This document shows positions 61,368 to 64,000 of a stretch of DNA of 64,000 bases, one piece after another. The DNA is from Geopsychrobacter electrodiphilus DSM 16401 (GTDB lineage: Bacteria; Desulfobacterota; Desulfuromonadia; Desulfuromonadales; Geopsychrobacteraceae). The stretch lies in assembly GCF_000384395.1 (NCBI RefSeq), contig NZ_ARWE01000001.1:3074501-3138500 (forward strand), given 5' to 3'. The notes under the pieces were generated by a model, which saw only the letters and a list, made by a program, of their open reading frames with translations, was not told where the DNA came from and ran no database searches. Within the stretch, counting starts at the first letter, position 1. Every line of letters begins with the position of its first letter. Both the position numbers and the translations under genes were made by a program.

Positions 61368-62231
61368 TCATAAGCTGTTTGCTACCAATACATCACAGGG
61401 TGGGTTGGTCAGGATGTCAAGTGCGATGCCACCAAGTTTATAAGGCATCAGCTTAGGCCGGCTGTGGGCACCAATTGCAATCAGTTCAGCATTAAGCCCA
61501 ACTGCTTCACGAAGGAGTCTGTTATCGGCTTCTCCTTGGGCCAATCGATAATGAAATTCTGGTTGTTCGCCGGCCGTTTTTTCAAGATCAAAGCTGTATT
61601 CCTTGACAAATTTTTCTAACTTCTCTTTTTCAGAGGCTTCAATAACATCACCAGTATATTGGGTAATTTTGTCTCCAATGTCGGTATCTGGGATATCGTA
61701 GAAGTGGACTAGGTTCACGATCCCTTTTGGGGCCAGTTTAAGGGCTAGGCGAAGCGCCTGGCCTGATCCAGCAGAAAAATTAGTGCCAACCAAGAGATTT
61801 TTGTACTCCCCAAGGGGTTTATCTTTGACCATCAAAACCGGCAGAGTTCCCTTACGGATAACTTTTTCTATTGTTGTTCCGATAAACTTGTCACGAAGTT
61901 TTGATTTGCCATGCATCCCCATGACAATAAGTTCCGCATCGACCTCATTTGCAAGTTTGATAATTTCGGCAAACGGTTCCTGATTTTCTTTCACAGTTAT
62001 TGTGTGTTCTACATTTATCAGCTCTTTGTTACTGGCTAGGTAGCTGTTCATTTTTTTTATTGCGCTAAGATTTGGGGATTGTTCCATATTTGCCTTGCTG
62101 GTAAGAGATGATGGCAGACAAACATGAAGGATGTGAAGTGTGGACTTTAGCGATAAAGCGAGCTTGACTGCCCTTTCAAATGCGCGATCAGTTTCGCCAG
62201 CAATGTCAGTTGCCAACAGAATATTTCTCAT
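61368..62231 (-). CDS. Tandem universal stress protein (UspA family)
   Basis: A 287-residue protein with two Usp domains (about 1-137 and 140-287). Domain 1 keeps the ATP-binding motif G-x2-G-x9-G-S/T (GMHGKSKLRDKFIGTTIE, about 108-125). Domain 2 has a degenerate version (AIGAHSRPKLMPYKLGGIAL), so nucleotide binding may be limited to one half. GGAGG precedes the ATG. Its role is general stress survival; possibly co-regulated with the transporter downstream of it. Confidence 0.93.
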   Translation of the reverse strand: MRNILLATDIAGETDRAFERAVKLALSLKSTLHILHVCLPSSLTSKANMEQSPNLSAIKKMNSYLASNKELINVEHTITVKENQEPFAEIIKLANEVDAELIVMGMHGKSKLRDKFIGTTIEKVIRKGTLPVLMVKDKPLGEYKNLLVGTNFSAGSGQALRLALKLAPKGIVNLVHFYDIPDTDIGDKITQYTGDVIEASEKEKLEKFVKEYSFDLEKTAGEQPEFHYRLAQGEADNRLLREAVGLNAELIAIGAHSRPKLMPYKLGGIALDILTNPPCDVLVANSL

Positions 62232-62612
62232 CTCTTCCTCCCTTTTTTGCTTTCCAAGTATGATGCAGCGCCGCCCTGCAAATCGATCTTAAAAGTCCGC
62301 GTGCTTAGAGAATATCAGAAAAACAGATCACCACTGATTGACTGCTTACGATATTTGAAAGAAGAAACGGGTTGATCGCGGCAGTGTCCTGCAACTCACA
62401 ACATATAGAGCATCAAAAGCCCACCTGGCGATCCGGGTGGGCTTTTCTGATAAGTCGGTCAGGATCTGCAGGAATTTTGCATTTCGGCCAATTTCAAACA
62501 TTTAAAACTATGTAGGACAAAAATTAAGAAATCCATCTATTTGACCTCGACTCAGACCCAAGTATAGTTGATATCATCTGATTTTATACGGATCTCTGGG
62601 AATTACCTTTTA
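62232..62612. other. Divergent intergenic region with isolated terminator
   Basis: Between two divergent genes there is a strong terminator hairpin AAAAGCCCACC (62415-62425) with GGTGGGCTTTT (62436-62446). A terminator here has no gene to end, so either a short RNA or the relic of a lost gene is present. Confidence 0.6.
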
Positions 62613-64000
62613 ATGATGACTACCGACCAAACCATCCTCTTCAGTCTGATTACACTCATTTTAATTTTTCTCATATGGGGCAAGATACGTTACGACGTGA
62701 CCGCATTTGCCGCACTTGTTTTGGCCGCTATGACCGGTGTCATTCCCAAAGACCAAATTTTCTCAGGTTTTGGCCACCCGGCGGTCATCATCATTGCCTT
62801 GGTACTGATCGTCAGTCGCGGTCTCTCTCGATCTGGTGCCATAGAAATGCTGGCGCGCAAAGTCGTCGACTCGTCGCGCAGCTTACAGAACCATATCGGC
62901 ATTATGGCAGTTATCTCCGCGACACTTTCGAGCATTATGAACAATGTCGCTGCGCTGGCGTTGCTGATGCCGGTCGACATACAGGCTGCCCAGCGCTCCA
63001 AGCGGAGCCCGTCTCTAACGCTGATGCCGCTTTCTTTCGCCTCTATCCTTGGCGGCATGATAACTTTGATCGGCACTCCACCAAACATCGTTATTGCCAC
63101 CTTTCGCGAAAGCGCTCTAGGCAAACCGTACGGCATGTTCTCTTTTGCCCCGGTCGGGCTTGTGGTAGCGATTGTCGGGGTGTTGTATGTCTCTTTTCTT
63201 GGCTGGCGGTTGATTCCGGCCGAACGCGGCAAGCACGATACTCTTCTGGAACTTGGCGATTTAAAAGCCTACATTTCAAACGCCAAGGTGCAAAAAGCCT
63301 CCAGTGCCGTGGACAAGAAGCTCAAGGACCTCGAACCGTTCGCTGAGAAGAGTGATGTCAATATTCTCGGCCTGGTGCGGCACGGCAAGCACCTACCCGG
63401 TTCCGCCCGGCGAGAAATCATCCGTAAGAATGATCTGGTGGTGCTTGAAGGGCGGCCTGATGCCATCGACCAGTTTGTCGGTGCCGCAGACTTAGAATAC
63501 GTCGGCGCACATAAGCATGACAGCATGCTCGCCGAAGCAGTGACCCTAATGGAAGTCGTTGTCCCGAAAGGGGCTATGATCGAAGGCCGTAAGGCGATGG
63601 AGGTCCGGTTACTCTCCCAGCGTAACGTGACCCTGCTCGGTATCTCGCGGAAGGATCGGAGAATCCGTGAGCAGGTACGCAAAGTCCCAATTAAGGCGGG
63701 AGATATCTTGCTGTTACTTGGCCCGGAGGAGCAACTTCCGAATGTGGTTGATTGGCTTGGTTGTCTGTCACTAGCTGGACGTGGTCTCGAAGTCCCTCAG
63801 CGGAGCAAGGCGTGGGCGGCGGTGGCTATTTTTGCCGCCGCAATTATTGCCGCCAGTACCGGTTTGATTTACCTGCCAATGGCGTTGGCGGCAGTGGTTG
63901 TCGCTTATGTCGCTCTGCGCATTGTGCCATTATCACAAGTGTATGACTCGGTCGAGTGGCCAGTTATTGTGCTGCTTGGCTCAATGATTCCGATCGGCGC
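62613..64000 (+). CDS. SLC13/ArsB-type permease with central RCK_C (TrkA_C) domains, 3' end outside
   Basis: The frame is open from ATG 62613 (or 62616) to the window edge, 462 codons. About five hydrophobic helices come first, including the anion-permease signature GGMITLIGTPPNIVIA (about 150). A soluble middle (about 220-390) has two TrkA_C-like units (SDVNILGLVRHGKHLPGSAR then NDLVVLEG; MEVVVPKGAMIEGRKAME then AGDILLLLGP). Membrane helices resume from about 400. This matches the DASS/SLC13 group that moves sulfate, dicarboxylates or phosphate with sodium. Shorter frames in the same stretch are shadows. Confidence 0.87.
   Translation, partial: MMTTDQTILFSLITLILIFLIWGKIRYDVTAFAALVLAAMTGVIPKDQIFSGFGHPAVIIIALVLIVSRGLSRSGAIEMLARKVVDSSRSLQNHIGIMAVISATLSSIMNNVAALALLMPVDIQAAQRSKRSPSLTLMPLSFASILGGMITLIGTPPNIVIATFRESALGKPYGMFSFAPVGLVVAIVGVLYVSFLGWRLIPAERGKHDTLLELGDLKAYISNAKVQKASSAVDKKLKDLEPFAEKSDVNILGLVRHGKHLPGSARREIIRKNDLVVLEGRPDAIDQFVGAADLEYVGAHKHDSMLAEAVTLMEVVVPKGAMIEGRKAMEVRLLSQRNVTLLGISRKDRRIREQVRKVPIKAGDILLLLGPEEQLPNVVDWLGCLSLAGRGLEVPQRSKAWAAVAIFAAAIIAASTGLIYLPMALAAVVVAYVALRIVPLSQVYDSVEWPVIVLLGSMIPIG

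Noticed and set aside
62675-63346. 223-codon frame at the right edge
   Set aside because: Shadow frame (arginine/cysteine rich) inside the open SLC13-type permease frame, which has clear membrane helices and family motifs.
1-64000. CRISPR array
   Set aside because: No regularly spaced direct repeats of 25-40 bp with unique spacers were seen, and no cas genes.

Overview
The window reads as a bacterial chromosome segment, probably from a Desulfuromonadales/Geobacter-type member of the Desulfobacterota. This is an inference from family content: an octaheme c-type cytochrome, hypABCDE, a CXXC DksA-type regulator, a PilZ protein, a diguanylate cyclase and a small basic protein of a type I associate with Geobacter. 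No rRNA or species marker is present.

Layout. (1) 1-3985, core: 3' end of radA, moaC, a small membrane protein, a DksA/TraR zinc-finger protein and a soluble GAF-GAF histidine kinase. (2) 3986-4061: tRNA-Ala(CGC), in which a roughly 37.6-kb island has inserted. The island runs from attL inside the tRNA to attR at 41602-41668, where a copy of the tRNA 3' half and a terminator is repeated. (3) 4012-41668, island: lower G+C than its flanks by eye, many unfamiliar genes, an integrase beside the tRNA, a KfrA-like protein, phage-type repressors, a serine recombinase and a large amount of apparent defence material. No conjugation or replication genes are recognisable. (4) 41669-64000, core: a small conserved protein, two tandem putative small RNAs, a ferritin-like protein, the hydrogenase maturation genes hypABCDE on the minus strand, an MFS transporter, a diguanylate cyclase, a DRTGG/BioD-like ATPase, a hydroxylamine-oxidoreductase-like octaheme cytochrome, a dienelactone hydrolase, a nitrilase, an NRDE/TANGO2 protein, a PilZ protein, a GT-B glycosyltransferase, a formate/nitrite transporter, a tandem Usp protein and the 5' part of an SLC13-type permease that runs off the window.

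The island's centrepiece is one rightward gene train (9546-29378) with overlapping or very close junctions: type III-like restriction subunit, beta-class DNA methyltransferase, a nitrilase-fold protein with an apparent E-K-C triad, an SMC/Rad50-like ATPase translationally coupled to it, a RelE-like/UvrD helicase fusion, a DUF429 protein, a 1742-residue exonuclease-RecQ-UvrD fusion and an unknown protein. I read this as a restriction-modification core with an unusual DNA-end or recombination-processing module; the nitrilase-SMC pair is the part least like anything I know. Downstream lie a small basic/acidic protein pair, a metallophosphoesterase, two orphan genes, a serine recombinase, an XRE-type protein paired with a beta-CASP metallo-beta-lactamase nuclease, a papain-like cysteine-peptidase operon under an XRE regulator and, divergent from it, a compact ubiquitin-like cassette (Ub-like/E2 fusion plus JAB/E1 fusion).

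Regulation visible in the sequence: an FNR-type box upstream of the formate/nitrite transporter, a TTGAC-N4-GTCAA box upstream of the octaheme cytochrome, a consensus promoter before the ubiquitin-like cassette, two tandem promoter-terminator units for small RNAs with C-rich terminator loops, and several palindromes at regulator genes. All functional statements rest on motif recognition by eye; no database search was run.
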